A stretch of DNA of 64,000 nt from assembly GCF_004570325.1 (NCBI RefSeq), contig NZ_SPQO01000007.1:153595-217594 (forward strand), in the 5' to 3' direction. Below, piece by piece: positions 16,716 through 26,184 of this stretch (positions are counted from its first letter, which is position 1; each line of letters begins with the position of its first letter). This DNA is from Mycobacterium sp. PS03-16 (GTDB lineage: Bacteria; Actinomycetota; Actinomycetes; Mycobacteriales; Mycobacteriaceae). The translations under genes were made by a program, and so were the position numbers. The notes under the pieces were generated by a model that had not been told where the DNA came from, made no database searches, and saw only the letters and a program-made list of their open reading frames with translations.

Positions 16716-17846
16716 ATGGCTGCAGTGACGACTCGATCCCGCGACCAGGACGCATGCCCGGGTGCCCTCTCTGTGCACCGGGCCGCCGACGGTGCGCTGG
16801 CGCGCATCCGGTTGCCCGGCGGCATGCTGTCCGGAGCCCAGCTGACCGCGCTGGCACACACCGCGGCCGAGTACGGCACGGCCGAGCTGGAGTTGACCTC
16901 GCGCGGCAACGTTCAGATCCGCGGGGTGTCCGACACCGCGGCGGTGGCCGCCGCGGTCGCCGACGCCGGGCTGCTGCCGTCGCCCACCCACGAGAAGGTG
17001 CGCAACATCGTCGCCTCCCCGCTGTCCGGGCGCAGCGGCGGACTCGGCGACGTCCGCCCGCTGGTGACCGCTCTCGACGCCGCACTGCAGTCGGCGCCGG
17101 AGCTGGCGGCCCTGTCGGGGCGGTTCTGGTTCGGATTCGACGACGGGCGCGGTGACGTGTCCGGCCTGGGCACCGACGCCGGCGTGCACCTGCTCGACGA
17201 CGCGCGGGCGGCGCTGCTGCTGTCCGGGCGCGACACCGGCGTGCGGGTCGACGTCGCGGACGCCGTGTCGACGCTGCTCGCGGTCGCGGCCCGCTTCACC
17301 GAGATTCGTGGCACCGCGTGGCGGGTCGACGAACTCGACGAGCCCGGGGTTCTGCTGGCGGGCCTGAGGCCCACCGCGGCGCCGGGGGCAACCTGGGCAC
17401 CGGTCACCCGGCCGCCGGTCGGCTGGATTCCGCAGGACGACGGCCGGATCACGCTGGGCGCCGCGGTTCCGCTGGGCGTGCTGCCTGCGCGCACCGCGGA
17501 GTTCGTCGGCGCGATCGAGGCGCCGGTGGTCGTGACGCCGTGGCGGTCGCTGCTGGTCGGCGACCTCGACGAAGGCGTCGCGGACGTCGCGTTGCGTGTG
17601 CTGGCGCCGATGGGCCTGGTGTTCGACGAGAACTCGCCGTGGCTGGACGTCAGCGCCTGCACCGGCACCCCGGGCTGTGACAAGTCGGCCGCCGACGTGC
17701 GCGCCGACGCCGCCGCTGCGGTGCACCACCCCGCCGAGGGGCATCGCCACTTCGTCGGGTGCGAACGCGGCTGTGGCAGCCCGCCGGTCGGCGAGGTGCT
17801 GGTGGCCGGGCCCGACGGCTACCGCGTGCGCCCGCCGTCGCCCTGA
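16716..17846 (+). CDS. cobG: Precorrin-3B synthase CobG
   Basis: An Fe-S/nitrite-sulfite-reductase-like enzyme that uses O2 to convert precorrin-3A to precorrin-3B in aerobic cobalamin synthesis. The N-terminal DACPGALSVHRAADGALARI and LELTSRGNVQIRG are the family's ferredoxin-like half-domain; the C-terminal cluster cysteines are CTGTPGC and CERGCG. The product is about 376 residues. ATG 16716 and GTG 16725 are both possible starts. In M. tuberculosis cobG heads a cobGHIJKLM cluster; here the next gene is an unrelated kinase-like gene, so cobG is isolated in this window. A 171-bp divergent gap precedes it and shows no cobalamin riboswitch that I can recognise. Confidence 0.9.
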   Translation: MAAVTTRSRDQDACPGALSVHRAADGALARIRLPGGMLSGAQLTALAHTAAEYGTAELELTSRGNVQIRGVSDTAAVAAAVADAGLLPSPTHEKVRNIVASPLSGRSGGLGDVRPLVTALDAALQSAPELAALSGRFWFGFDDGRGDVSGLGTDAGVHLLDDARAALLLSGRDTGVRVDVADAVSTLLAVAARFTEIRGTAWRVDELDEPGVLLAGLRPTAAPGATWAPVTRPPVGWIPQDDGRITLGAAVPLGVLPARTAEFVGAIEAPVVVTPWRSLLVGDLDEGVADVALRVLAPMGLVFDENSPWLDVSACTGTPGCDKSAADVRADAAAAVHHPAEGHRHFVGCERGCGSPPVGEVLVAGPDGYRVRPPSP

Positions 17847-17867
17847 GCCCAGGGCCTGCGTTAACCG

Positions 17868-17925
17868 CGAGCAGACACGAACTCGCATGAATGGCGCCTC
17901 GATCATGCGACTCTGCGTCTGCTCG
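17868..17925. repeat. Intergenic palindromic repeat, family A copy 1
   Basis: Two 23-base arms (17868-17890 and 17903-17925) pair at 19 of 23 positions around a 12-base loop. The outer ends are CGAGCAGAC and GTCTGCTCG. The same ends appear in the element at 20371-20434. It lies between cobG and the next same-strand gene and could terminate transcription of cobG. Confidence 0.7.
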
Positions 17926-18001
17926 GCACCGGGCGCACCGCCGCCGACTAGACACTTGCGGTGATAGTGTCCGGCGTCACAGCGTGACGAAAGGCGGTGC
18001 C

Positions 18002-19090
18002 GTGCAGGCTCTGATTCCCGGTCGCCCCGCCGAGGTGACCCCGCAGTGGCTCAGTACCGTCCTCAGCATCGATGGCGCGCCGGTCGGGGTCGCCGCGGTC
18101 GACGTGACGCCGGTCGGCACCGGACAGACCGGTGCGACGTACCGGTTGTCGGTCACCTACACCGACGCACACCCCGACCTGCCGGCCACCTTCGTCGTCA
18201 AGCTGCCGTCACAGGACGAGACCGTCCGCGAGCGGGTGGCCCTGGGCTACCGGTCGGAGCACGCGTTCTACACCGCGATGGCCGACCGGGTCGCGGTGCC
18301 GATGCCGCACTGCTACCACTGCGACGCCGCCTCCGACGGCGCGGACTTCGTCCTCCTGCTGGCCGACATGAGCCCCGCCGTGCAGGGTGACCAGCTGGCC
18401 GGCTGCCGCGAGGCCGAGGCCCGGCTCGCGGTCGAGGCGCTGGCCGGGCTGCACGGGCCGACGTGGTGCGACCCCGACCTGGACGGGATGCCGGGCATCG
18501 TGATGCCCCGCCCGGATGCCGACGGCGCCAAGGGTTTCGGCGACATCGCGGTGATGGCCGCCGGGATCACCGCCGACAAGCTCGGCGAGCGGATGTCCAT
18601 GCAGGACCGCGACACGCTGTCGGAGGCGATGAGCCGGGTGACGCCCTGGTTGTTGGCCGCCGGTGACCGGTTCGCGTTGCTGCACGGCGACTTCCGGCTG
18701 GACAACCTGCTGTTCGACCCGGAGCGCACGCGCGTGGCGGTGGTGGACTGGCAGACCCTCGGGGTGGGACTGCCCGCCCGGGACCTGGCGTACTTCACCG
18801 CGACCAGCCTGCTGCCCGACGAGCGGTCCACGCTGGAGCGCGACCTCGTCGACCGCTATCACGCGGCGCTGGCCGGCCATGGCGTCACCGGTTACGACGC
18901 CGAGGACTGCTGGCGCGACTACCGGCTCGGCGTTGTGCAGGCGCCGCTGATCACCGCCCTGGGCTTCGCATTCGCGTCGTCGACCGAGCGCGGTGACGAG
19001 ATGGCGCTGACGATGCTCGAGCGCGGCTGCCGCGCGGTCCGCGAACTCGGCGCGCTGGAGCTGATCGACGAGCTCGGCCGCCGAAACTGA
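18002..19090 (+). CDS. Kinase-like phosphotransferase (APH/ecdysteroid-kinase type)
   Basis: A 362-residue protein with the protein-kinase-like fold of aminoglycoside/choline/ecdysteroid phosphotransferases. The N-lobe shows GTGQTGATYRLSVTY and a putative ATP-site lysine in FVVKLPSQDE; the catalytic loop is LLHGDFRLDNLLFD (about 225) and the metal-binding Asp is in VAVVDWQTLG. The substrate is unknown; actinobacterial relatives often sit in lipid or sterol gene clusters. GTG 18002 gives a start directly at the conserved domain; GTG 17985 is an alternative. Its stop codon lies inside a palindromic repeat arm. Confidence 0.82.
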   Translation: MQALIPGRPAEVTPQWLSTVLSIDGAPVGVAAVDVTPVGTGQTGATYRLSVTYTDAHPDLPATFVVKLPSQDETVRERVALGYRSEHAFYTAMADRVAVPMPHCYHCDAASDGADFVLLLADMSPAVQGDQLAGCREAEARLAVEALAGLHGPTWCDPDLDGMPGIVMPRPDADGAKGFGDIAVMAAGITADKLGERMSMQDRDTLSEAMSRVTPWLLAAGDRFALLHGDFRLDNLLFDPERTRVAVVDWQTLGVGLPARDLAYFTATSLLPDERSTLERDLVDRYHAALAGHGVTGYDAEDCWRDYRLGVVQAPLITALGFAFASSTERGDEMALTMLERGCRAVRELGALELIDELGRRN

Positions 19091-19138
19091 ACCCTCGCAG
19101 CTGTTTCGCCCGGTCTCGCCTGCAGGACTTCAGTCTCG
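19082..19138. repeat. Intergenic palindromic repeat, family B copy 1, containing a stop codon
   Basis: Arms 19082-19100 and 19120-19138 pair at 14 of 19 positions. The left arm carries the final two sense codons and the TGA stop (19088-19090) of the kinase-like gene. The same arm sequence (CGAGACTGAA type) occurs at 51171-51227. It sits between convergent genes, where it could act as a bidirectional terminator. Confidence 0.6.
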
Positions 19139-19150
19139 CCGCGCAGCCGG

Positions 19151-19900
19151 TCAGCGCGGCATCCGCCGCCACACCGGTCGGGGCAGCATCCGCATCACGG
19201 CGACCAGTCCGGCCAGCGACCGCGGCACCCACACCGTGCTCCGCCGCCTGGCCAGCGCGCGGACGGTCGCGTCGGCGACCTGCGCCGGGGTGCTCGACAG
19301 AGGCGCCGGGTCCATCCCCTGGGTCATCCGGCCGATGACGAAACCGGGTCGCACCAGCAGCAGATGGACCCCGGTGCCGTGCAGCGCGTCAGCCAGGCCG
19401 CCGGCGAACCCGTCCAGGCCCGCCTTGGCGGAGCCGTAGACGTAGTTGGCGCGGCGCACGCGGGCACCGGCGACCGAGGAGAACACCACCAGCGACCCCG
19501 AGCCCGCCTCCCGCATGACGGTGGCGAGCACGGTCAGCAGGCTGACCTGCGCGACGTAGTCGGTGTGCACGATCGCGGCCGCGTGCGCGGGGTCGCGTTC
19601 GGCGCGGGCCTGATCGCCCAGGATTCCGAACGCCAGCACCGCGGTGCCGATCAGGCCGTGTTCGGCGACGAGGCGCTCGACCAGCGGGACGTGCCCGGTG
19701 AGGTCGTCGGCGTCGAACTCGACGGTGTGCACCGCGGTCGCCCCGGCCCCCGTCACCGCGGCGACCTGCGCGTCGAGCCGGTCGGCCCCGCGCGCGGCGA
19801 GCACCACCGTCGCGCCGGGCGCCAGGCGGACCGCCACCTCGACCCCGATCTCGCTGCGGCCGCCGAACACCACGACCAGACCCGCACCCGTGTCTTTCAC
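19151..19900 (-). CDS. Short-chain dehydrogenase/reductase (Rv2073c-like)
   Basis: A 249-residue Rossmann-fold SDR. The cofactor site is an atypical GGRSEIG in [15 protein letters not shown] instead of TGxxxGxG; the catalytic Ser lies in [13 protein letters not shown] and the Tyr/Lys pair in YGSAK. The layout and length match M. tuberculosis Rv2073c, a neighbour of Rv2074 in both genomes, and resemble the DprE2-type reductases of cell-wall arabinan synthesis. The substrate is not known. GTG 19900 is preferred: longer readings would run through the divergent Rv2074-like gene. It is divergent from that gene with a 34-bp gap. Confidence 0.85.
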   Translation of the reverse strand: MKDTGAGLVVVFGGRSEIGVEVAVRLAPGATVVLAARGADRLDAQVAAVTGAGATAVHTVEFDADDLTGHVPLVERLVAEHGLIGTAVLAFGILGDQARAERDPAHAAAIVHTDYVAQVSLLTVLATVMREAGSGSLVVFSSVAGARVRRANYVYGSAKAGLDGFAGGLADALHGTGVHLLLVRPGFVIGRMTQGMDPAPLSSTPAQVADATVRALARRRSTVWVPRSLAGLVAVMRMLPRPVWRRMPR

Positions 19901-19934
19901 GGCAGCGATTATGTCCTGCGCTAGCGTGGGGTCG

Positions 19935-20360
19935 ATGGCTGGATCCGGCGGCAGGGCGACCACGAAACTCACCAGTGACGCGTTGGCGTTTCTCACCGAA
20001 CGTCACCTGGCGATGCTGACCACCCTGCGCTCGGACAACTCACCCCATGTGGTGGCGGTCGGGTTCACCTTCGACCCGAAGACCCACATCGCGCGGGTCA
20101 TCACCACCGGCGGCTCGCAGAAGGCGGTCAACGCCGATCAGCGCGGCGTGGCGGTGCTCAGCCAGGTCGACGGCGCACGGTGGTTGTCGCTGGAGGGCAA
20201 GTCGACGGTGAACTCCGACCCGGACGCGGTGCGCGACGCCGAGCTGCGCTACGCCCAGCGCTACCGCACCCCCCGGGTCAACCCGGAACGCGTGGTGATC
20301 GAGGTGCGGGTGGAGCGGGTGCTGGGTTCGTCGCAGCTGCTCGACCGCTCCAACGGCTGA
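19935..20360 (+). CDS. F420-dependent biliverdin reductase-like protein (Rv2074-like)
   Basis: A 141-residue PPOX-fold protein nearly collinear with M. tuberculosis Rv2074, for example in [38 protein letters not shown] and YAQRYRTPR. Rv2074 has been described as an F420H2-dependent biliverdin reductase, giving this protein a likely role in bilin reduction or redox defence. It is a cytoplasmic split-barrel dimer by family. It is followed by a palindromic repeat before the convergent pepE gene. Confidence 0.9.
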   Translation: MAGSGGRATTKLTSDALAFLTERHLAMLTTLRSDNSPHVVAVGFTFDPKTHIARVITTGGSQKAVNADQRGVAVLSQVDGARWLSLEGKSTVNSDPDAVRDAELRYAQRYRTPRVNPERVVIEVRVERVLGSSQLLDRSNG

Positions 20361-20370
20361 ACATCTTCGG

Positions 20371-20434
20371 CGCGAGCAGACGCAATAGTGCCCGAAATGG
20401 GGCCACAGAGTGCACTTTTATGTCTGCTCGGCGC
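20371..20434. repeat. Intergenic palindromic repeat, family A copy 2
   Basis: Left arm 20371-20391 and right arm 20412-20434 pair along CGAGCAGAC...GTGC (16 of 19 positions) with a loop of about 20 bases. The outer ends are the same as in the copy at 17868-17925. It lies between two convergent genes, filling almost the entire 80-bp gap, which suits a shared terminator. Confidence 0.75.
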
Positions 20435-20440
20435 AGAGAG

Positions 20441-21583
20441 TTAGACCGTCGCGGCCGGGCCGGCGGGCACCACGGTCAAGTCGTGTGGCTGCCGGTTCAC
20501 CGATTCCGCGCCGTCGGCGGTGACGATCACGATGTCCTCGATCCGCGCGCCCCACTCACCGGCGAAGTAGATCCCCGGTTCGACGCTGAACGCCATCCCC
20601 TCCTCGAGCGGCAGGTCGTTGCCGGCGACGATGTAGGGCTCCTCGTGCACCGACAGTCCGATCCCATGGCCGGTGCGGTGCACGAACGCCTCGGCCAGCC
20701 CCTCGGCGGCCAGCACATCGCGGGCAGCGGCGTCCACCTCCTGCGCGGTCGCCCCCGGTCGCACGGCCTCGACCGCGGCCTGCTGCGCGCGCTGTAGCAC
20801 CGCGTAGCGCCGCGCCACCTCGGGGTCGGGCTCCCCGAGGCTGTAGGTGCGGGTGCAGTCGGAGTTGTAGCCGGGCTCGTACGGCCCGCCGATGTCGACG
20901 ACAACGATGTCGCCCGCCCGCAGCTCTCGGTCCGAGCACTCGTGATGCGGGTCGGCGCCGTGCGGGCCGGAGCCGACGATGATGAACGCCACCTCCGAAT
21001 GCCCTTCGTCCACAATGGCTTTCGCGATGTCGGCGGCGACGTCGGCCTCGGTGCGGCCGGCCACCAGGAAGTCCGGCACCCGAGCGTGCACCCGGTCGAT
21101 CGCGGCGCCGGCCTTGCGCAGCGCGTCGATCTCGGCGGGATCCTTGATCATCCGGAGTCGGCGCAGGACCTCGGTGGCCAGCACCGGCATCTCGCCGAGC
21201 AGCCCGGCCAGCGGCAGCAGGTGCAGCGCGGGCATCGAGTCCGTGACCGCGATGCGGGCGGGTCCCCCGCCGAGCACCTCGGCGACGATCGCGTACGGAT
21301 CGTCACCGTCGACCCAATCTCGCACGCGCACAGGCAGTTCCGGGATCGCCGAATGACCGAGCGTGGCCAGCTCCAGCTTGGGCAGCACCACGGTCGGCTC
21401 GCCGTCGGCGGGCAGCACCAGCGCGGTGAGCCGTTCGAAGGTCTGCGCCGCAGATCCGGTCAGGTAGCGCAAGTCGTAGCCGGGGGTGATGACCAGCCCG
21501 GCCAGCCCGGCCTCCCCCGCCGCGGTGGCGGCGGCCCGCAGTCGGCTGGCGTACACGTCGGTGCTGAAACGGCTACCGGTCAT
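20441..21583 (-). CDS. pepE: M24-family Xaa-Pro dipeptidase PepE
   Basis: A 380-residue metallopeptidase of the creatinase/prolidase (pita-bread) fold. The five metal ligands can be placed in DIGGPYEPGYNSDCTRTY (two Asp), GHGIGLSVHEEP (His), FSVEPGIY (Glu) and IEDIVIVT (Glu). It should cleave X-Pro dipeptides in the cytoplasm. It corresponds to M. tuberculosis Rv2089c. It is divergent from the exonuclease gene with a 39-bp gap. Confidence 0.92.
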   Translation of the reverse strand: MTGSRFSTDVYASRLRAAATAAGEAGLAGLVITPGYDLRYLTGSAAQTFERLTALVLPADGEPTVVLPKLELATLGHSAIPELPVRVRDWVDGDDPYAIVAEVLGGGPARIAVTDSMPALHLLPLAGLLGEMPVLATEVLRRLRMIKDPAEIDALRKAGAAIDRVHARVPDFLVAGRTEADVAADIAKAIVDEGHSEVAFIIVGSGPHGADPHHECSDRELRAGDIVVVDIGGPYEPGYNSDCTRTYSLGEPDPEVARRYAVLQRAQQAAVEAVRPGATAQEVDAAARDVLAAEGLAEAFVHRTGHGIGLSVHEEPYIVAGNDLPLEEGMAFSVEPGIYFAGEWGARIEDIVIVTADGAESVNRQPHDLTVVPAGPAATV

Positions 21584-21622
21584 GGCCCAAGGCTACTGGC
21601 GCGGCCGGTAGCTTGAACCACC

Positions 21623-22573
21623 ATGGCCGCTCCCCTGATGCTCCTCGACGGAGCCAGCATGTGGTTCCGTTCCTACTTCGCGTTGCCGTCGTCGATCACC
21701 GCGCCGGACGGCCGGCCCGTCAACGCGGTCCGGGGGTTCCTCGACACGGTGGCGATGCTGATCGCCCGGGAACGGCCGTCGCGGCTGGTGGTGTGCCGCG
21801 ACGACGACTGGCGGCCGCAGTGGCGCGTCGACCGCATCCCGTCCTATAAGGCGCACCGGGTCGCCGAACCGCAACCGGCGGGCACCGACGTCGAGGTGGT
21901 ACCCGATGAGCTGACCCCGCAGGTCGACATGATCATGGCGATGCTCGACGCGTTCGGCATCCCCCACGCCGGCGCCCCCGGGTACGAGGCCGACGACGTG
22001 CTCGGCACGCTGGCCGCCGCCGAGCGGCGCGACCGGGTCATCGTGGTCAGCGGGGACCGCGACATGCTGCAGGTCGTCCGCGACGAACCGGTCGAGGTGC
22101 GGGTGCTCTACCTGGGCCGCGGCATGTCCAAGGCGACGTTGTTCGGGCCGAAGGAGGTGGCCGAGCAGTACGCCGTGCCCGAGGACCGCGCCGGCGCCGC
22201 CTACGCCGAGCTGGCGCTGATGCGCGGGGACCCGTCCGACGGGCTGCCCGGGGTGGCGGGCGTCGGCGAGAAGACCGCCGCGACGCTGCTCGCGCAGTAC
22301 GGGTCGCTCGAGGCGATCGTCGCGGCCGCCCACGACCCGGCGTCGAAGATGTCCAAGGCGTACCGCAAGAAGCTGCTGGCCGCGACCGACTACATCGAGG
22401 CCGCCGAGCCGGTGGTGCGGGTGGCCACCGACGCACCCGTGACCATGTCGACGAAGACCGACGAGCTGCCGCTGGCCGCGGCCCACCCGCGCAAGGTCGC
22501 CCAGTTGGCGGGCGACCTCGGCGTCACGTCATCGGTCGGGCGCCTGCAGAAGGCGCTCGACGACCTCGACTAG
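21623..22573 (+). CDS. 5'-3' exonuclease (Rv2090-like)
   Basis: A 316-residue FEN/PolI-type 5'-nuclease without a polymerase domain. It shows LLLDG-type N-terminus ([16 protein letters not shown]), the acidic metal site in [11 protein letters not shown] and VSGDRDMLQ, and the helix-hairpin-helix in [20 protein letters not shown]. It would remove RNA primers or flaps in replication and repair. It is equivalent to M. tuberculosis Rv2090. Its TAG stop overlaps the stop of the convergent gene in the palindrome CTAG (22570-22573). Confidence 0.92.
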   Translation: MAAPLMLLDGASMWFRSYFALPSSITAPDGRPVNAVRGFLDTVAMLIARERPSRLVVCRDDDWRPQWRVDRIPSYKAHRVAEPQPAGTDVEVVPDELTPQVDMIMAMLDAFGIPHAGAPGYEADDVLGTLAAAERRDRVIVVSGDRDMLQVVRDEPVEVRVLYLGRGMSKATLFGPKEVAEQYAVPEDRAGAAYAELALMRGDPSDGLPGVAGVGEKTAATLLAQYGSLEAIVAAAHDPASKMSKAYRKKLLAATDYIEAAEPVVRVATDAPVTMSTKTDELPLAAAHPRKVAQLAGDLGVTSSVGRLQKALDDLD

Positions 22574-23388
22574 CGGGGCCGGCCGACCTCGTAAGTGCCG
22601 TCGTCGTCCTGGAACGTCACGGTGACCTCGCGCTTGGTGCCGTCGATGCTGACCTCGCAGTCGAACGTCGCACCCTTGCGCACCTCGGGGCTCTCGCCGT
22701 TGTTGCACGTCACGTCCTGGACGTTCTTGGCGCCGTAGCCGTTGGACTCGTCGGTGAGGATCTGCTGCACGCCGGTCTGGGCGGCGTCGACGTCGAGTTT
22801 GGTGGTGACGAAGAAGCCCGGCTTCCAGAAACCCAGGATGCCGACCACGAGCAGCAGGACGACCACCAGCGCGCCCACGACGCCACCGATGACCTTCAGC
22901 GAGCGCTTCGAGTGGTCCTGCGCGCCGGGCTGACCGTAGCCGTACTGGCCGGGCTGGCCGTACTGAGGCTGCTGACCGAACTGGCCGGTCTGCCCGTACT
23001 GCGGCTGACCGTACTGCGCGGTCTGCCCGTACTGGGGCTGCTCGCCGTATTGCGGCTGACCGTACTGAGGCTGCTGGCCGTACTGCGGCTGGCCGGGCTG
23101 CCCGTACTGCGGCTGCTGCCCGTACTGCTGCTCGGTGGTGGGGTACGGCTGGTAGGCCGGCTGCTGATGCGTCGGCTGCTGGTACTGCGGATACTGCTGC
23201 GGCGTGTACGCCGGCGGCTGCTGTTGCTGCCACGCCGGGGTCTCGCCGGTCGGCGGCTGGTCGCCCCCGCCGGTGCCGGGCGACTGCCACTGGGTGTTCG
23301 ACGGGTCGCCGGCCGGCTGATCCTTGGCCGCGTCCGGCTGCTGACCGGCCCACGGCTGCGAGGGATCAGAACCTTGCGGTCCGCTCAT
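22570..23388 (-). CDS. Pro/Gln/Tyr-rich membrane protein with DUF4333 domain (Rv2091c-like)
   Basis: A 272-residue single-pass protein. Residues 1-155 are disordered and rich in Gln, Pro, Tyr and Gly, with tandem PQYGQ units at about 87-154; a basic anchor and one membrane helix follow ([20 protein letters not shown], about 167-186); the external C-terminus is a DUF4333 domain with two cysteines ([17 protein letters not shown]) that may form a disulfide. It is positioned as M. tuberculosis Rv2091c. The role is unknown; the low-complexity cytoplasmic tail could scaffold or condense partners. Confidence 0.85.
   Translation of the reverse strand: MSGPQGSDPSQPWAGQQPDAAKDQPAGDPSNTQWQSPGTGGGDQPPTGETPAWQQQQPPAYTPQQYPQYQQPTHQQPAYQPYPTTEQQYGQQPQYGQPGQPQYGQQPQYGQPQYGEQPQYGQTAQYGQPQYGQTGQFGQQPQYGQPGQYGYGQPGAQDHSKRSLKVIGGVVGALVVVLLLVVGILGFWKPGFFVTTKLDVDAAQTGVQQILTDESNGYGAKNVQDVTCNNGESPEVRKGATFDCEVSIDGTKREVTVTFQDDDGTYEVGRPR
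22927..23130 (-). repeat. Tandem in-gene repeats encoding PQYGQ units
   Basis: This segment codes for about a dozen near-repeats of YGQ-PQ type. DNA units of about 12-15 bases (for example CCGTACTGCGGCTG on the plus strand) recur with small changes. Copy number is likely to vary between strains by slippage. Confidence 0.75.
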
Positions 23389-23427
23389 CGTGTCTCCTTG
23401 GTCGTCGGTCCGTTCGCTGGCAACACA

Positions 23428-26184
23428 CTACCCCGCATCAACTGCCACGACGCCGCGTCGAATGTCGTTGATCGCGCGTTTCGCAACACCGCGCAGGGCG
23501 GGGTTCGGGGCGGCGTTGCGGACCTGGTCGAGCAGGTCGAGCACCTGGCGGCACCAGCGCACGAAATCGCCTGCGGACAGCGGGGACCCGCTCCCCGTGA
23601 CGTCGCTGGCGGCCAGCGCGGTGGTGAGGTCGCCGGTGGTCGCCCAGCGGTAGACGGCGGTGACGAACCCCTCGTCGGGTTCGCGGCCGGGGGCGATGCG
23701 GTGGCGGTTCTCGTCGGCGCGTAATTCGGCCGACAGCCGGCGGGTCTGGTTGAGCGCGCGGCGCACCTTCCCGGTCGGCGCCTCCGAACCCGCTGGCGCG
23801 CCCGGCGTGTCGCCGCGCGACTCGTAGAGCACCGACGACAGGACCGCCGCCAACTCGGCCGGTTCCAACCCCTCCCAGATCCGCCCGCGCAGACATTCGG
23901 CCACCAGAAGGTCGCTCTCGCTGTAGATCCGGGCCAGCAGCCGGCCGTCGTCGGTCACCTCGGGGTCGTCGCCGGTGGTGTCGATGAAGCCGCGTTCGCC
24001 GAGCAGCACCACGATGCGGTCGAAGGTGCGGGCCAGCGAATTGGTCGCGGCCGCCACCTTCTGCCGGATCTGGGCGTTGTCGCGTTCGATGCGCAAATAT
24101 CGCTCGGCCAGGCGGGCGTGGTCCTCGCGGTCGGGCAGCTGGTGGGCGGGGTGGCGGCGCATCTTCTCGCGCAGCGCCGTCAGCTCCGGGTCGAAATCCT
24201 GCTCGGCGGGGGCGCCGCCGCGGCGGGGGCGACCCGACGGCGGGACGATGCCTTCGGCGGCCGACCGCAGCGCCGAGGCCAGGTCGCGGCGCACACGCGG
24301 GTTGCGGTGTTCGATGCGTTTGGGCAGCGCCATGGTGCCGACGCGCGGAGTCGCGGCGGGATAGTCGGCCGACGAGATGCGACCGGCCCAGCGGTGTTCG
24401 GTCAGCACCAGCGGGCGTGGGTCGTCGCTGTCGCGGGCGGATTCGAGGACGACGGCCAGCCCGCCGCGCCGCCCGTGGGTGATGGTGATGATGTCGCCGC
24501 GGCGCAGGGCGCTCAGCGCGTCGTTGGCGGCGACCCGGCGCTGCAACCGCGACGCGCGCGACTGGGCGCGTTCGCGTTCGGCGATCTTGGCGCGCAGCCG
24601 CACGTAGTCGAGGATCGGCGCCTCGGGGCCGCCGAGTTCGGCGGCGATCTCATCGAGCACGCGTTCACCGCGTTCCACCCCGCGGCGCAACCCGACCACC
24701 GACCGGTCGGCCTGGTACTGCGCGAACGACTGCTCGAGCAGTTGGCGCGCCTGCGCGGGACCCATCTGCTGCACCAGGTTGATGGTCATGTTGTAGGACG
24801 GCGCGAACGAGCTGCGCAGCGGGAATGTGCGGGTGGACGCCAACCCGGCGACCTCGGCGGGTTCGACCTCGGTGCCCCACAGCACCACCGCGTGACCTTC
24901 GACGTCGATGCCGCGGCGGCCGGCCCGCCCGGTCAGCTGGGTGTACTCCCCCGGCGTGAGCGGCATGTGCTGCTCGCCGTTGAACTTCACCAAGCGTTCG
25001 AGGACGACGGTGCGGGCGGGCATGTTGATGCCCAGCGCCAGGGTCTCGGTGGCGAAGACGGCCTTGACCAGCCCGGCGGTGAACAGCTCCTCGACGGTGT
25101 GCCGAAACACCGGAAGCATGCCCGCGTGGTGGGCGGCCAGGCCGCGCAGCAACCCTTCGCGCCACTCGTGGTAGTCGAGCACGATCAGGTCGTCCTCGGC
25201 GAGGTCGGCGCAGCGCCGGTCGACCACCTCGGCGATGCGTTTGCGTTCCTCCTCGGAGGTCAGCCGCAGCGGGGAGCGCAGGCACTGTTTGACCGCGGCG
25301 TCGCAGCCGGCGCGGGAGAACACGAACGTGATCGCCGGCAGCAGTCCTTCGCGGTCCAGCGCGGCGATGACATCGGGCCGGGCCGGTGGGCGGTACATGG
25401 TGGGGCGGCCGCGGTGGCCGCCGCGACCCTTGCCGCGAGGCTGCCAGTCGGCCATCCGGTCGGCTTCCCGGCGGTGGGCGATGTGGCGCAGCAGTTCGGG
25501 GTCGACGATCAGTTCGCGGCCGCTGCGGTCGGCGTTGTGCGCGCGGTAGTCGAACAGGTCGAACAGCCGCTTGCCGACCAGCACGTGCTGCCACAGCGGC
25601 ACCGGACGGTGCTCGTCGACCACCACGGTGGTGTCGCCGCGCACGGTCTGGATCCAGCCGCCGAACTCCTCTGCGTTGCTGACCGTCGCCGACAGGCTGA
25701 CCAGCCGCACCTCGTCGGGCAGGTGCAGGATCACCTCTTCCCACACCGCGCCACGCATCCGGTCGGCCAGGAAGTGCACCTCGTCCATCACGACGTACGA
25801 CAATCCCTGCAGCGCAGGCGAGTTGGCATACAGCATGTTGCGCAGCACTTCGGTGGTCATCACGACGATGTCGGCGTCACCGTTGATGGACTGGTCGCCG
25901 GTGAGCAGGCCGATCTTCTCGGCGCCGTAGCGGCGCACCAGATCGCTGTGCTTCTGATTGCTCAGCGCCTTGATCGGGGTGGTGTAGAAGCACTTGCCGC
26001 CGGCGGCCAGCGCGAGGTGGACGGCGAACTCGCCGACGACGGTCTTGCCGGCGCCGGTCGGCGCGCACACCAGCACGCCGTGGCCGGATTCGAGTGCCTG
26101 ACAGGCGCGGATCTGGAACGGGTCGAGCGTGAAGGGCAGCGCGGCGGTGAAGGCGGCGAGCTGGGTGTCAGGTGGATTCGTCAT
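23428..26184 (-). CDS. helY: Ski2-like ATP-dependent helicase HelY
   Basis: A 918-residue superfamily 2 helicase. It carries Walker A ([13 protein letters not shown], about 42-48), DEVH in [15 protein letters not shown], the SAT motif in [13 protein letters not shown], and the helicase-C motif [10 protein letters not shown]. The C-terminal 350 residues match the DSHCT region of Ski2/Mtr4 helicases. It is likely an RNA helicase of RNA processing or decay. It corresponds to M. tuberculosis Rv2092c and overlaps the tatC stop region by 17 bp, in the operon tatA-tatC-helY. Confidence 0.93.
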   Translation of the reverse strand: MTNPPDTQLAAFTAALPFTLDPFQIRACQALESGHGVLVCAPTGAGKTVVGEFAVHLALAAGGKCFYTTPIKALSNQKHSDLVRRYGAEKIGLLTGDQSINGDADIVVMTTEVLRNMLYANSPALQGLSYVVMDEVHFLADRMRGAVWEEVILHLPDEVRLVSLSATVSNAEEFGGWIQTVRGDTTVVVDEHRPVPLWQHVLVGKRLFDLFDYRAHNADRSGRELIVDPELLRHIAHRREADRMADWQPRGKGRGGHRGRPTMYRPPARPDVIAALDREGLLPAITFVFSRAGCDAAVKQCLRSPLRLTSEEERKRIAEVVDRRCADLAEDDLIVLDYHEWREGLLRGLAAHHAGMLPVFRHTVEELFTAGLVKAVFATETLALGINMPARTVVLERLVKFNGEQHMPLTPGEYTQLTGRAGRRGIDVEGHAVVLWGTEVEPAEVAGLASTRTFPLRSSFAPSYNMTINLVQQMGPAQARQLLEQSFAQYQADRSVVGLRRGVERGERVLDEIAAELGGPEAPILDYVRLRAKIAERERAQSRASRLQRRVAANDALSALRRGDIITITHGRRGGLAVVLESARDSDDPRPLVLTEHRWAGRISSADYPAATPRVGTMALPKRIEHRNPRVRRDLASALRSAAEGIVPPSGRPRRGGAPAEQDFDPELTALREKMRRHPAHQLPDREDHARLAERYLRIERDNAQIRQKVAAATNSLARTFDRIVVLLGERGFIDTTGDDPEVTDDGRLLARIYSESDLLVAECLRGRIWEGLEPAELAAVLSSVLYESRGDTPGAPAGSEAPTGKVRRALNQTRRLSAELRADENRHRIAPGREPDEGFVTAVYRWATTGDLTTALAASDVTGSGSPLSAGDFVRWCRQVLDLLDQVRNAAPNPALRGVAKRAINDIRRGVVAVDAG

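Noticed and set aside
17868..17925. tRNA-like fold
   Set aside because: Single long imperfect hairpin with no cloverleaf, anticodon arm or CCA-type end.
22927..23130. Regular short repeats resembling a small CRISPR array
   Set aside because: Units are only 12-15 bases, in frame and encode PQYGQ-type residues; there are no spacers of constant length.
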